Counted from the stretch's first letter, positions 18,480 through 27,832 are shown. The stretch: DNA of 64,000 nt from Sporolactobacillus shoreicorticis (GCF_024125445.1 NZ_JAMXWM010000019.1:1-64000), one strand, 5' to 3'. A program made the numbers and translations. The notes: generated by a model from the sequence alone, not told the origin.

Positions 18480-19184
18480 ATGAAACTAGTGGTTGTGCGG
18501 CATGGAGAAAGCGCATTTAATGAATCTAATCTTTTTTCTGGATGGGAAGATGTAGAACTCACAAAAAAAGGAATTGAAGAAGCAAAACGTGCGGGTGCAA
18601 GACTTGCTCAGCAGCAGATTGTATTCGATCATGCATTTACATCAGTGTTGAAACGATCCATTCAATCGCTGAATTATATTCTGCAAGAAATGAATCAGGA
18701 TTGGCTGCCGGTACAGAAAACATGGAGATTAAATGAACGGAGCTATGGGGCTCTGCAAAGGCTGAACAAAGCGGAAACAGCAGAAAGACAAGGAAAAGAG
18801 CTGGTCAACCGTTGGAGGAAAAGCTATGATGCACTTCCGCCGATGCTTGACTTGTCTGATCCGAGACATCCGATTCACGATCCGCGTTATCGCGATGTTG
18901 ACCCGCGATTGCTCCCGGGAGGAGAGAGTTTAAAAACAACATTAGATCGAGTCCTTCCCTGCTGGGCGGACCAAATTGCCCCCTTGTTAACAGAAGGAAA
19001 AAATATTCTTGTCGTCAGTCATCGCAATACATTGCGTGCTCTAGTTAAGTTTCTTGAAAATATATCCGATGATGCAATTATTCATGTTGATGTTCCTACC
19101 GGCATTCCGGTTGTCTATGAATTTGATCAGAACTTGAACATCGTATCAAAAAAAGAACTGACTGGACAGACAACGATACAATAA
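18480..19184 (+). CDS. gpmA: 2,3-bisphosphoglycerate-dependent phosphoglycerate mutase-like
   Basis: 234 residues, the size of dPGM. ATG 18480 has GGAGGGGAGG upstream. VVVRHGESAFNESNLFSGW carries the phosphorylated His, TSVLKRSIQSLNYIL the conserved Arg, LPGGESLKTTLDRVLP the dPGM signature, and VVSHRNTLRALVKFLE the second His. Two unusual changes: NERHYGALQGLNK reads NERSYGALQRLNK, and the Gly normally after the second His is Arg. It should interconvert 3- and 2-phosphoglycerate, but these changes could alter activity. The MATE gene follows after 43 bases. Confidence 0.87.
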   Translation: MKLVVVRHGESAFNESNLFSGWEDVELTKKGIEEAKRAGARLAQQQIVFDHAFTSVLKRSIQSLNYILQEMNQDWLPVQKTWRLNERSYGALQRLNKAETAERQGKELVNRWRKSYDALPPMLDLSDPRHPIHDPRYRDVDPRLLPGGESLKTTLDRVLPCWADQIAPLLTEGKNILVVSHRNTLRALVKFLENISDDAIIHVDVPTGIPVVYEFDQNLNIVSKKELTGQTTIQ

Positions 19185-19227
19185 GAGAATCATTTTAGAA
19201 GATAAGGACGAAGGTTGTGTCATTGAT

Positions 19228-20577
19228 TTGGATGCAGTATTAAGGAAGAAAATCCTCAAGGTGCTTACTTTAGCGCTTCCCGCTATGATCGAGAGTCTGC
19301 TGCAGACCGTCGTCGGTTTTGTCGACACACTATTTGTTGCACGACTGGGATTAGTCGAAGTAACCGCAGTCGGTGTTGCTAATACACTGCTTGCTGTCTA
19401 TATTGCGGTATTTATGGCGATCGGAATCGGAACTTCGTCAATTATTGCAAAACATATCGGTGCTGGCGACGCGGACAGAGCGCGAGAAGCGGCTCGGCAA
19501 TCAACGTGGATTACGCTGGTTGCCGGTCTTCTTTTTGGTGCAATTACTCTATGCTTTGCCGAACCGCTTCTCCGTATGATGGGTGCCAGTGGTGAGGTGC
19601 TTAGTCAAGGAGTGCTTTATTTTCGGATTGTCGGGACACCTGCCTTCGTCATTTCATTAATGATCAATTTTGGAAACATTTTGCGCGCATCCGGAAATAC
19701 CGTTTCCCCAATGATGATTAGTTTTTGGATGAATTTAATTCATATTGTGCTTGATTATGTGCTGATCTATGGCATCATTCAATTTACCGGATTTGGAGTT
19801 GGCGGAGCTGCCTCAGCAACCGTACTTACAAGAATTATCGGTAGTTTCATGCTTCATGCAGCAATTCGCCATTCACCAGTCCGTTTCTCAATAAGAAGAC
19901 AAACGAACAATCGTGATACGCGCCTCACATGGGAAATTATCCGATTATCCATTCCTGCCACCGGAGAACGGCTGATCATGCGACTTGGTCAAGTTGTTTA
20001 TCTCGGTTTGATTGTCCATATGGGAACCGAGATTTATGCAGCTAATGCGATTGCGGAAAATATTGAAATATTCGCATATCTTCCCGGTTTAGGTTTGAAT
20101 GTTGCAGCAACCGTGCTTGTGGGAAATGCTCTTGGTGCAAAAAGATATCAGGAAGCTTATTCTTATGGTTTGCTTGCTGCAGTGATTTCAACTGTAATTA
20201 TGAGTATTACAGGAGTTCTGCTCTTCTTTATGACTCCCCTTTTTGCAGTATGGTTTACAGATCAGGTAAGCACTGCGGACATGATAACGCTCGCGATGAG
20301 GATCGATGCCTTCTTTATGCCCTCACTTGCAATCGGTTTAGTGCTTGCGGGAGCCCTTCAAGGCGCAGGAGACACAAAAACACCAATGTATAGTACGGCA
20401 ATTGGTATGTGGGGCATTCGTGTTGTTTTTATCTATTTGCTCGGCGTACGTGGAGCAATGGGAATTGCGGGAATTTGGATTGCTCAAGGAATAGACCTCA
20501 CGGTTAAAGCTACCTTTCTCTACCTTTGCTATCGAAGATTGTTTCGGAATTTATTAAAAAAGAGATTTAACCCATGA
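19228..20577 (+). CDS. MATE-family multidrug/metabolite exporter
   Basis: 449 residues with twelve predicted TM helices, the full MATE layout. N-terminal LTLALPAMIESLLQTVVGFVDTLFVARLG and the repeated central LSIPATGERLIMRLGQ and GLGLNVAATVLVGNALGA are family landmarks. Cation-coupled (Na+ or H+) export of an unidentified compound. Start uncertain: TTG 19228 opens the frame, and the AAGG upstream is about 14 bases away. Probably co-transcribed with gpmA. Confidence 0.9.
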   Translation: MDAVLRKKILKVLTLALPAMIESLLQTVVGFVDTLFVARLGLVEVTAVGVANTLLAVYIAVFMAIGIGTSSIIAKHIGAGDADRAREAARQSTWITLVAGLLFGAITLCFAEPLLRMMGASGEVLSQGVLYFRIVGTPAFVISLMINFGNILRASGNTVSPMMISFWMNLIHIVLDYVLIYGIIQFTGFGVGGAASATVLTRIIGSFMLHAAIRHSPVRFSIRRQTNNRDTRLTWEIIRLSIPATGERLIMRLGQVVYLGLIVHMGTEIYAANAIAENIEIFAYLPGLGLNVAATVLVGNALGAKRYQEAYSYGLLAAVISTVIMSITGVLLFFMTPLFAVWFTDQVSTADMITLAMRIDAFFMPSLAIGLVLAGALQGAGDTKTPMYSTAIGMWGIRVVFIYLLGVRGAMGIAGIWIAQGIDLTVKATFLYLCYRRLFRNLLKKRFNP

Positions 20578-20689
20578 CCATTTTCCTGTTTTAAAATAAT
20601 TTAACAAAAAGTCGGATCAATAGTCACTTTTCTATAGTTTATAAACGACTATAATAAGAAGGATAATAGTTGATTCGAGGTAAATTCGA

Positions 20690-20980
20690 ATGCAAATTCC
20701 TCAAATTCGGACAGTCATAACGACCAGCCATTCGATGAAAAATACATACAATCAGCTCTCTGCTTTAGAGCAGGAAAAAAGAGCAATGCAATATCATGCT
20801 GATCAGATCTACTTTCATTATAATTCAGAATCTAAAGATAATCTCTCTCAAATCGAGATAACGATCACCGGACTTGATCATCAAATTCGGCAGATACGAA
20901 ATCAACAGGCTGCTCCCTTCTCAGATCAAGTAACGGTAAGCCGTGCGGCATACCGACTTTATACAAATTCGGTAAATTAA
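20690..20980 (+). CDS. Small hypothetical protein, helical
   Basis: 96 residues, mainly helical and hydrophilic (SMKNTYNQLSALEQEKRAMQ, then LDHQIRQIRNQQ). It may form a short coiled coil. No signal peptide or TM. It starts at an ATG preceded by CGAGGTAAA, and ends at a strong terminator. A probable TATAAT-type -10 lies upstream (ACTATAATAAG). Family not recognised. Confidence 0.6.
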   Translation: MQIPQIRTVITTSHSMKNTYNQLSALEQEKRAMQYHADQIYFHYNSESKDNLSQIEITITGLDHQIRQIRNQQAAPFSDQVTVSRAAYRLYTNSVN

Positions 20981-21004
20981 TTAATGCGATGTGATTCATT
21001 GTAC

Positions 21005-21053
21005 AGGCAACAAAAAAAGGAAAACCCTCTCCGTTTTCCTTTTTTTGTTGCCT
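21005..21053. terminator. Bidirectional terminator
   Basis: A 20-bp stem GGCAACAAAAAAAGGAAAAC and its complement around CCTCTCC, between convergent genes ending at 20980 and 21056. Confidence 0.9.
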
Positions 21054-21055
21054 AA

Positions 21056-22339
21056 TTAATACTGATGCGGCAAAAATTCGATTAAACGATTTACAAATTC
21101 ATCAAGAAATTTTCTGTCCTGCTCTGTTCCGTGGAAATTCGTACAAAAAGTTATTTTTTTTCTAAAAGTGGTTACTGCAATTTGAAAATAAGGGGCATAT
21201 TTGATCGAACCAGATATAGAGACATCACGTACGACATGATCAGCAAAAGTCAGCTTGTTTTCGTCAATGATACCTATATTAGTCATGCCATTAACAGGAA
21301 TACTGTATATACTTGGAAAAATTCGTTTTGCCTCCGATAGAGAATGTGTCTGATAGGCCTCTTCCAAATCCCAGTAAACGCGAAGGGGCTCAAGGCTGCT
21401 TTTTTCTGCATCCATAACCTTCTTTACGCTAAGCAACGCGTGATCAAAAGTTGTTCCTACATGACTTGGTACAACACATGTAATATTTGACGTTAAATTG
21501 CAAAAACCGGGTCGCGCTTCAGGAGATAAATAGGTGCGCAAATTTACCGGACAATCCAACACAATCGGATCAGCTCGCACAACGTTGGAAAGCGCACAGA
21601 CATAAGCTGCAAACAACGCGTCGTTTATGGTAGCTCCTTTGCTTTTTGCGTCATTTTTTATCGAGTCAAATTGTGCTGCACTCGTCTCATGAGTAATAAT
21701 AAACGGTTGATTCTCGTCTCCGCTCAATGGAAGATGATCCTTTTCACTCTGCACATAATTCGTAAGCCGAGCGTTCTTAATTTGCTCTAATTGCTGTTCA
21801 TCCATTGCGTCAAAAATCTGAGAAATGCTTCGCGCTGTCGGATCAAGCAGATGCGGAGTTTCTAATGATGATTCGCCACTTGCAATACGCGAATAACAGT
21901 CACTCAACAGATATAAATAATCCTTGAATCCTCCACCGTCGCAAATCATATGATTTAAGACAATCGCAAGTGAATCTTGATTATCTTTTCTGATTACAGC
22001 GATTCGTAACTGTGGCCCAACTTTTTCATTCAGTTTAATTGTTAAATTTTTTTGAATGGCCGATTGACGATTATCAGCCTCGTCCATATATACCATATTC
22101 TGTGCTTTCCAGCCTGCTTCTTCCCAATATGCTTGATCATTTTTTTCAACAAAGCGACATGAAAGAAGCGGTAATGACACTTGTGTCGCCTGAACTGCTT
22201 GGATCAGAACATTTTCATTTATTATGCTGTCAAAATGAATGACGGCGTGCAAATAGTGATCGTTCTTCTTTTTTTCCCCAGAAACAAAGTGCTTGATATC
22301 CGCACTTTCAGCCGAATATATCTTTTGTTGCGTAGCCAT
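21056..22339 (-). CDS. Stand-alone condensation-domain acyltransferase
   Basis: 427 residues, one condensation-domain fold (NRPS C-domain / alcohol acyltransferase / PapA-like). The catalytic HxxxDG is present as NHMICDGGG, with the first of the usual two His replaced by Asn but the second retained. The second half has the channel-forming region (GATINDALFAAYVCAL, DCPVNLRTYL, NLTSNITCVV, YSIPVNGMTNIG). No carrier, adenylation or thioesterase domains are attached or nearby, so it probably acylates a small molecule or lipid using a CoA thioester. AAAGGATG precedes the ATG. It follows the Zn-ribbon gene by 18 bases, so the two are likely co-expressed. Confidence 0.8.
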   Translation of the reverse strand: MATQQKIYSAESADIKHFVSGEKKKNDHYLHAVIHFDSIINENVLIQAVQATQVSLPLLSCRFVEKNDQAYWEEAGWKAQNMVYMDEADNRQSAIQKNLTIKLNEKVGPQLRIAVIRKDNQDSLAIVLNHMICDGGGFKDYLYLLSDCYSRIASGESSLETPHLLDPTARSISQIFDAMDEQQLEQIKNARLTNYVQSEKDHLPLSGDENQPFIITHETSAAQFDSIKNDAKSKGATINDALFAAYVCALSNVVRADPIVLDCPVNLRTYLSPEARPGFCNLTSNITCVVPSHVGTTFDHALLSVKKVMDAEKSSLEPLRVYWDLEEAYQTHSLSEAKRIFPSIYSIPVNGMTNIGIIDENKLTFADHVVRDVSISGSIKYAPYFQIAVTTFRKKITFCTNFHGTEQDRKFLDEFVNRLIEFLPHQY

Positions 22340-22357
22340 TCATGATCATCCTTTCTT

Positions 22358-22543
22358 TCACTTCACCTTTATGTATGCTCTTCGCTCCGCGTACGTACTG
22401 CAAGAAGGACATATTTTAATTCGATTACCATGATCATCAATATATTCTCTCATCCCTGAGACATGTTGATGGCAGAGTGCGCACTTATTACTTGATAACA
22501 ATCTGCTCAAAGGGTGAAGCAATGATCTTTGCAACCAGTTCAT
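22358..22543 (-). CDS. Small Zn-ribbon protein
   Basis: 61 residues with two CxxC knuckles (KCALCHQH and KICPSCSTY) spaced about 20 residues apart, a classic zinc ribbon. The N-terminus is amphipathic (NWLQRSLLHPLSRLL). GGGATT lies upstream of the ATG. Placed 18 bases before the condensation-domain gene, so probably in the same transcript. Function unknown. Confidence 0.65.
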   Translation of the reverse strand: MNWLQRSLLHPLSRLLSSNKCALCHQHVSGMREYIDDHGNRIKICPSCSTYAERRAYIKVK

Positions 22544-22640
22544 AAATAAATCCCACCTTTTGACTAATAGATGTTACATATATTATACGTGTTGCTTGAT
22601 CGTCTGATCAAATATTAGACACTATAACAATCAATATAAA

Positions 22641-22676
22641 AAATCAACCGGATCAGTTAAAAACTGATCCAGTTGA
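22641..22676 (-). terminator. Terminator of the secreted 172-residue protein gene
   Basis: CAACTGGATCAGT / ACTGATCCGGTTG stem on the minus strand followed by ATTTTTT, about 80 bases past the stop codon at 22757. Confidence 0.75.
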
Positions 22677-22756
22677 AAAACTTACCATTCATAAACTTAT
22701 TATAAATTGAATTTCATCATCGTTAAGCATTAGACTTTTAACAATTTAGAATATTG

Positions 22757-23275
22757 TTAATCATCTAGTTCTACGGTTCCTTGTTCACTATAACCTGAAT
22801 AACCAAAACGAACATAAAGTTCAGCCTTATGATTAGCACCGTCAACTTCTGGCTGAACATAATACGACAAGTCTTCATTCCCTATACCTGTTGTGCCAAC
22901 AACCCAATCATCCTTAGACGGATTTGGTGATCCCCCATCAGCCTCATAGACTTCAATACGATAATCATTATTTGAACCAAGACCAGTTGTTTTTATTCGA
23001 AAATTTCCACCTCCAGATTTCACTATACTTGTATTTCTAAAAGAATTATGATCAAAATGAAAAGTTGTATTTAAATATAATTGATCCCAACCTGAACTTA
23101 ATGGTGAAACAGTGTTAACGAACTTGTCACTTTTTAAGTTCGGATATAGATTGGGAGTTAATAAAGATGGTTTGCTTGATTCTGCACTCGCACTATTAAT
23201 TAATAATGCAAAGCAAATTAAAAGAACCCCCACAACCAGTATCAATGTTTTTCTGACCTTTTTAACAATCAACAA
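22757..23275 (-). CDS. Secreted protein of unknown function
   Basis: 172 residues starting at TTG 23275 (GGGGG 7 bases upstream; no ATG nearby). A basic start and a hydrophobic core (ILVVGVLLICFALLINSASA) make a clear signal peptide of about 31 residues. The mature part looks like a beta-sandwich, rich in Tyr, Asn, Ser and Gly (FRIKTTGLGSNNDYRIEVYE, YVQPEVDGANHKAELYVRFG), with an acidic end. No enzyme motif or anchor. It lies in an AT-rich pocket beside an IS fossil, which may indicate acquisition. Confidence 0.6.
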   Translation of the reverse strand: MLIVKKVRKTLILVVGVLLICFALLINSASAESSKPSLLTPNLYPNLKSDKFVNTVSPLSSGWDQLYLNTTFHFDHNSFRNTSIVKSGGGNFRIKTTGLGSNNDYRIEVYEADGGSPNPSKDDWVVGTTGIGNEDLSYYVQPEVDGANHKAELYVRFGYSGYSEQGTVELDD

Positions 23276-23454
23276 TTAAATTCCCCCTTGATATATTTAA
23301 TTGTTATCTATATTCTATGTAATTTAGAATATTACCTCTTTTTTCGGATTTATAATAATTATATTATTCAAATTTTATTTTCTGAATTTAGAAACATATG
23401 AATGTCAGTTTAATACAAACAGATAAATAATTATTAACGATTAAGGATAGCTCG

Positions 23455-23751
23455 ACGAATGAAACTGTGGATATTGCCATAGATCCCCTGCACAAAACTA
23501 AAACAAAACGTAGTTCGAACATCAAACTAACCGAAGACTCCTTGATTCACTCGGATCAAGAATTTCACTGTATAAATCTTACTGTTTCAAAAGCTAATAA
23601 AGAATATAAGCTATAAGTTCAGACAATCCATGGGGCGCTGAGAAAGGAAATTAAACAATACATCTTTCACTATGACAACTACAGATCTCAGTGGAATTTA
23701 AAAAAGATGATTTCTGTTTAATACAAAAATCATCTTTTTGATGTAGCATAA
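23455..23751 (+). mobile_element. Fossil of an IS3-family (IS150-like) transposase OrfB
   Basis: One frame (frame of 23455) reads IAIDPLHKTKTKRSSNIK, then LIHSDQEFHCIN (the second catalytic Asp region of DDE transposases), then a stop. After a deletion of the catalytic core it continues HGALRKEIKQYIFHYDNYRSQWNLKKM...YKNHL, the standard OrfB C-terminus. Two in-frame TAA codons and loss of the Glu region make it dead. No terminal inverted repeats or orfA were found. It fills most of the 580-base gap between the secreted-protein gene and livF. Confidence 0.8.
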
Positions 23752-23858
23752 ATCTTTTTTTAGTAATTCTTGACAAGGGTACAACTTAATTTTAACGTAA
23801 TTGTTTATTTAATTTACAAATTACATGAGCAATATTAATTAAATCTATAAAAGTTAAA

Positions 23859-24584
23859 TCACGCAAGATAGGCTTCGCGCACCTGCTCATTCTTCATCAG
23901 TTCCCCACCCTTGCCGTTAAGCACAATTTGACCGGTTTGGATAACATAACCCCTGTCGGCAATTTGTAGCGCTTGATATGCGTTCTGTTCAACAAGCAGG
24001 ATAGTCATTCCCTCTTTATTCATTTCTTTAATGATATCAAAGATTTGTTCGACGATAATTGGAGCAAGCCCCATTGATGGTTCATCAAGCATCAACAGCT
24101 TTGGTTTCATCATCAATGCGCGTCCAATCGCAAGCATCTGCTGTTCGCCGCCACTCATTGTTCCGCCTTTTTGGTTCAGACGTTCCTTTAGACGTGGAAA
24201 ATAGGTGAATACACGCTCTATTCGTTCAGCAATCACATTTTTATCCTTGACTGAAAACGCGCCAATTTGTAAATTTTCTCGTACGGAAAGCCGCGGGAAA
24301 ATACGTCTTCCTTCGGGAACCTGAGCAATACCAAGCAATGCCGTTTGATGAGCTTGATTTTTCGTTATTTCCTTACCCTCAAAAATAATCGAGCCTTTCT
24401 TAGGTCGTACTTGACCGCTTATAGATTTTAAAGTTGTTGATTTTCCTGCTCCGTTGCTTCCGATTAAGGTAACTATTTCGCCTTTATCAATAAATAAATC
24501 AATGCCGTCCAGTGCTTGAATCTGGCTGTAAAAACTGTCGATTTTATTGACTTCAAGGAAATGATTTGCAGTTGTGTCAGTCAT
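23859..24584 (-). CDS. livF: Branched-chain amino acid ABC transporter, ATP-binding protein LivF
   Basis: 241 residues from ATG 24584, overlapping livG by 8 bases with GGGGG 9 bases upstream; the open frame extends 26 codons further inside livG. Walker A GSNGAGKST, signature SGGEQQMLAIGRAL, Walker B KLLMLDEPSMGLAP, then the switch His replaced (LLVEQNAYQALQ), as is usual for LivF. Peripheral ATPase pairing with LivG. Confidence 0.95.
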   Translation of the reverse strand: MTDTTANHFLEVNKIDSFYSQIQALDGIDLFIDKGEIVTLIGSNGAGKSTTLKSISGQVRPKKGSIIFEGKEITKNQAHQTALLGIAQVPEGRRIFPRLSVRENLQIGAFSVKDKNVIAERIERVFTYFPRLKERLNQKGGTMSGGEQQMLAIGRALMMKPKLLMLDEPSMGLAPIIVEQIFDIIKEMNKEGMTILLVEQNAYQALQIADRGYVIQTGQIVLNGKGGELMKNEQVREAYLA

Positions 24585-25353
24585 TTGCAACCGCCCCCTT
24601 ACCGAGATATGCTTCAATAACCCTCGTGTTGTTTCTGATCTCGTCAGGTTTCCCAGAAGCAATCAGTTCACCATGATCCAGAACATAAATAAAATCGGAT
24701 ATCTTCATAACCAGCTTCATGTCATGTTCAATAAGGATAATCGTTACATTAAGCTTGGACCGCAAATCGTAAATCAAATTTGTCAAGCGTTCGGTTTCTT
24801 TTGGATTCATTCCGGCCGCCGGCTCATCCAAAAGCAGAATCTTTGGTTTTGCAGCCATAGCGCGGCCAATTTCCAATCGGCGCTGTGCGCCATAGGCGAG
24901 GTTGCCGGCATTCTCATTAACATAATCCTCTAATCCAACATATTTCAAGATATCGTACGCATCAACTTTAGCTGCCTCTTCCATTTTCCGAATATGCGGT
25001 AATTGAAGCAGCGTGCCTACCCAATGTGCTTTTAGATTTTGATGCATACCTACCATCACATTTTCCAATACCGTCATATCATTAAATAAACGGATATTCT
25101 GGAAAGTACGCGTAATTCCAAAATGTGAAACCTGATGCGGCTTCAGACCAATCAGCGATTTCCCATTGAGTAGAATATCACCTGACGTTGGCTTGTAAAC
25201 AGCCGTAATCATGTTAAAAAATGTTGTTTTACCCGCACCATTCGGCCCGATAACAGCAGTTATTGAATTTTTTTCAACGTTCATATTAATATTGGAAGTT
25301 GCTGTCAAACCTCCGAACTGTTTGGTAAGATTTTTCACTTCCAAAATGTTCAT
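24577..25353 (-). CDS. livG: Branched-chain amino acid ABC transporter, ATP-binding protein LivG
   Basis: 258 residues. Walker A GPNGAGKTTFFNMITAVYKP, the LivG-type insert (GITRTFQNIRLFNDMTVLENVMVG), signature AYGAQRRLEIGRAMAAKP, Walker B KILLLDEPAAGMNPKE and switch His in ILIEHDMKLVMKISD. GGAGG lies just upstream of the ATG, and a four-base ATGA overlap with livM indicates translational coupling. Confidence 0.96.
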   Translation of the reverse strand: MNILEVKNLTKQFGGLTATSNINMNVEKNSITAVIGPNGAGKTTFFNMITAVYKPTSGDILLNGKSLIGLKPHQVSHFGITRTFQNIRLFNDMTVLENVMVGMHQNLKAHWVGTLLQLPHIRKMEEAAKVDAYDILKYVGLEDYVNENAGNLAYGAQRRLEIGRAMAAKPKILLLDEPAAGMNPKETERLTNLIYDLRSKLNVTIILIEHDMKLVMKISDFIYVLDHGELIASGKPDEIRNNTRVIEAYLGKGAVAND

Positions 25354-26645
25354 GATTTGGCACCTCCAGATGTTGCTTTTTCGCGAGCACGTGCGGCTTC
25401 GGCGGACTCCTTTTTCAGCAGTTCAACGTCCACCTTCCTGTTTTTATGCGGAATCAGCCCCTGTGTGCGATACAAAGCAAAGATGATGAGCAGAAGCCCG
25501 AAAATAAGCAGCTGCATTTTTTCTGGTGAAAGTGCGGGCGGAATCGAAATACCGTAATTTGAACTCATTGTTGATAACCAGTTCGAAATATTTGTCAGCA
25601 CTTGAGTTCTTAGGATGATTACAACTGCCGCACCAAGAATGACACCAGGAACACTTCCCATGCCTCCGAGAATAACCATAACCAGAACCATTGTTGACTC
25701 TAGATATGTAAAACTGGTAGCATCAACAAACATTTGCTTCGCTGCAAAGATAACACCCATCATACCTGAAAAGGAAGCGCCGATTGCAAAAGCGGCAAGT
25801 TTTGTTTTCACAAGTGGAATTCCCATCGCTTGGGCAGCAATTTCATTATCGCGAACAGCTTTCCATGATCTGCCCAGCTTTGAATTTTCTAACTTGCGAA
25901 CGACGTAGATAACCACCAGAAAAATACCGAAGGCAATATAGTAAAATTGGCTGGAACTCCCGATACTGATTCCAAAGAAGTTAGGAGGAGCAATCGACGC
26001 TATTCCCATCGAACCATTTGTAATATTGATTGGGTGATCCATATTGTTAAGCAGAATTCTAATAATTTCCCCAAAGCCTAGCGTAACAATAGCAAGATAG
26101 TCGCCGCGAACACGCAATACGGGTACACCAAGAAGAATACCGAAAATTGCCGCAACGATCGCACCAACAATGATAAACAGCCAAAACGTATCCCCGGGAA
26201 GCGGATAATGACCAAATGGCATGAATTTTGATGCCTGGCCACTGGCAAATATCGCATAGGAATAGGCACCGACTGCAAAAAAGGCGATGAATCCCAAGTC
26301 AAGCAGTCCGGCAAAACCGACGACGATGTTCAATCCTAATGCCATTGCGCAATAAATACCGACGAGCGTCCCGACTTCCATGTAGGTTTGGTAAGAATCA
26401 CTGTGGCTTGCGATAAACGGAACAATAGCAGCCAGAATGACAATGCCTGTGATCCATTTCGCTCTTAGATTGACATTAAGATAATATAAAATCAAGATCG
26501 AGAAAAGCAACAGCAAGAACGCAATCGTTGAATCAGGAAGAAGAAAAAGCCCCGCTCCTGTTAATACGACGTACGCAACAAACAAGATAATTTGATTCTT
26601 TTTGCTTTGCGCTAATTTTTCAAACAATGCACTCAAAGTTGTCAC
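25350..26645 (-). CDS. livM: Branched-chain amino acid ABC transporter, permease LivM
   Basis: 431 residues with about ten to eleven TM segments. LivM landmarks are GLNIVVGFAGLLDLGFIAFFAVGAY, RVRGDYLAIVTLGFGEIIRILLNN, NGSMGI and GMMGVIFAAKQMFVDATSF with MVILGGMGSVPG. Starts at GTG 26645 immediately after the livH stop. A charged cytosolic tail (LLKKESAEAARAREKATSG) ends the protein. Confidence 0.95.
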   Translation of the reverse strand: MTTLSALFEKLAQSKKNQIILFVAYVVLTGAGLFLLPDSTIAFLLLLFSILILYYLNVNLRAKWITGIVILAAIVPFIASHSDSYQTYMEVGTLVGIYCAMALGLNIVVGFAGLLDLGFIAFFAVGAYSYAIFASGQASKFMPFGHYPLPGDTFWLFIIVGAIVAAIFGILLGVPVLRVRGDYLAIVTLGFGEIIRILLNNMDHPINITNGSMGIASIAPPNFFGISIGSSSQFYYIAFGIFLVVIYVVRKLENSKLGRSWKAVRDNEIAAQAMGIPLVKTKLAAFAIGASFSGMMGVIFAAKQMFVDATSFTYLESTMVLVMVILGGMGSVPGVILGAAVVIILRTQVLTNISNWLSTMSSNYGISIPPALSPEKMQLLIFGLLLIIFALYRTQGLIPHKNRKVDVELLKKESAEAARAREKATSGGAKS

Positions 26646-27638
26646 CTACACTTTCTCTACGACGGCTTTGCCAAACAAGCCTTCCGGTTTAAAGATCAGG
26701 ACCAGAATCAATATAATGAAAGCAAACACGTCTTTGTATTCGGCACCCATTGCACCATGGGTAATAACTGAGAGATTCGCCGCGGCAAACATTTCGAGCA
26801 GCCCAAGCATAACACCGCCGAACATAGCCCCGCGGATATTTCCAATGCCCCCTAGAACAGCGGCCGTAAATGCTTTAATCCCCAAAATAAAACCGATGTA
26901 AGGATCGATTGTTCCATATTGAATCATAAACAGCACACCAGTGGCCCCGCCAAGAGCAGAACCAATAAAGAATGTGACAGAGATGACACGATTGACGTTG
27001 ATCGTCATCAATGAAGCAGTGTCGCGATCCTGAGCAACGGCACGCATCGCCATGCCCCATTTTGTTTTGTTTACGAACAGATCAAGTGAGACAAGCATAA
27101 CGACTGTGACAATCAAAACAAGCAAAAACGAGGCTTGAAATGTCGCATTATTAAAAAACGGAATCACGCTGTGAACATCTACATTGAACTTATGATTGAA
27201 CATGGACGGAGCTGTAACAATATAGTTTCCCGTTTTTAACTCCGCAATAAACCGCACCGCATCCTCAAGTACAAATGAAATACCGATGGACGTAATGAGT
27301 GCAATCAGCTTCGGCGCATTCTTCCGCCGTAAAGGACGATAGGCAACACGTTCAATGCCGACACCGAGCATCCCTGTTGCGATAGCCGCGATAACAATCA
27401 CAATCAGAAAAACGATTAAAGCTGGCATTGCTGATAAGAAGCCCATGCCCATCAATAAAAAGAGAACAATGGCACCGATGAAAGCACCTGTCATAAATAC
27501 ATCGCCATGAGCGAAGTTAATCAATTCCAGAATCCCGTAAACCATTGTATAGCCTATAGCGACGACCGCATACACAACACCCAGCGTGAGACCATCAATG
27601 AGTACTTGGGGTAAGTTCTGAAGAATATGTGCGAGCAT
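26646..27638 (-). CDS. livH: Branched-chain amino acid ABC transporter, permease LivH
   Basis: 330 residues with about eight TM segments. LivH landmarks: GLTLGVVYAVVAIGYTMVYGILELINFAHGDVFM, ALITSIGISFVLEDAVR, GMAMRAVAQDRDTASLMTINVNRVI and AAVLGGIGNIRGAMFGG. Follows livJ after 194 bases that contain a hairpin likely to reduce read-through. Confidence 0.95.
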   Translation of the reverse strand: MLAHILQNLPQVLIDGLTLGVVYAVVAIGYTMVYGILELINFAHGDVFMTGAFIGAIVLFLLMGMGFLSAMPALIVFLIVIVIAAIATGMLGVGIERVAYRPLRRKNAPKLIALITSIGISFVLEDAVRFIAELKTGNYIVTAPSMFNHKFNVDVHSVIPFFNNATFQASFLLVLIVTVVMLVSLDLFVNKTKWGMAMRAVAQDRDTASLMTINVNRVISVTFFIGSALGGATGVLFMIQYGTIDPYIGFILGIKAFTAAVLGGIGNIRGAMFGGVMLGLLEMFAAANLSVITHGAMGAEYKDVFAFIILILVLIFKPEGLFGKAVVEKV

Positions 27639-27730
27639 TATCTCACCACTTTCCTTACGAGTTGTTAATATGGATGTATTTTTTTATGCGTGAAGGCATT
27701 CTCTGACTTGTATTATGTGATTTTTTTCTA

Positions 27731-27775
27731 AAAAATCCTAAAAGGGTACAGCCCTGTAGCTCTATACCCTTTTAG
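27731..27775 (-). terminator. Hairpin between livJ and livH (partial terminator)
   Basis: TAAAAGGGTA / TACCCTTTTA stem, extended by the AGCTACAGGGCT region in the loop, followed on the minus strand by GGATTTTTT. It probably lowers transcription of the membrane and ATPase genes relative to the binding protein. Confidence 0.7.
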
Positions 27776-27832
27776 TCCACATCAGTTATTCATAAATGTC
27801 ATTAAGACACTCAAGTTTTAAAGAGCAGGCTA

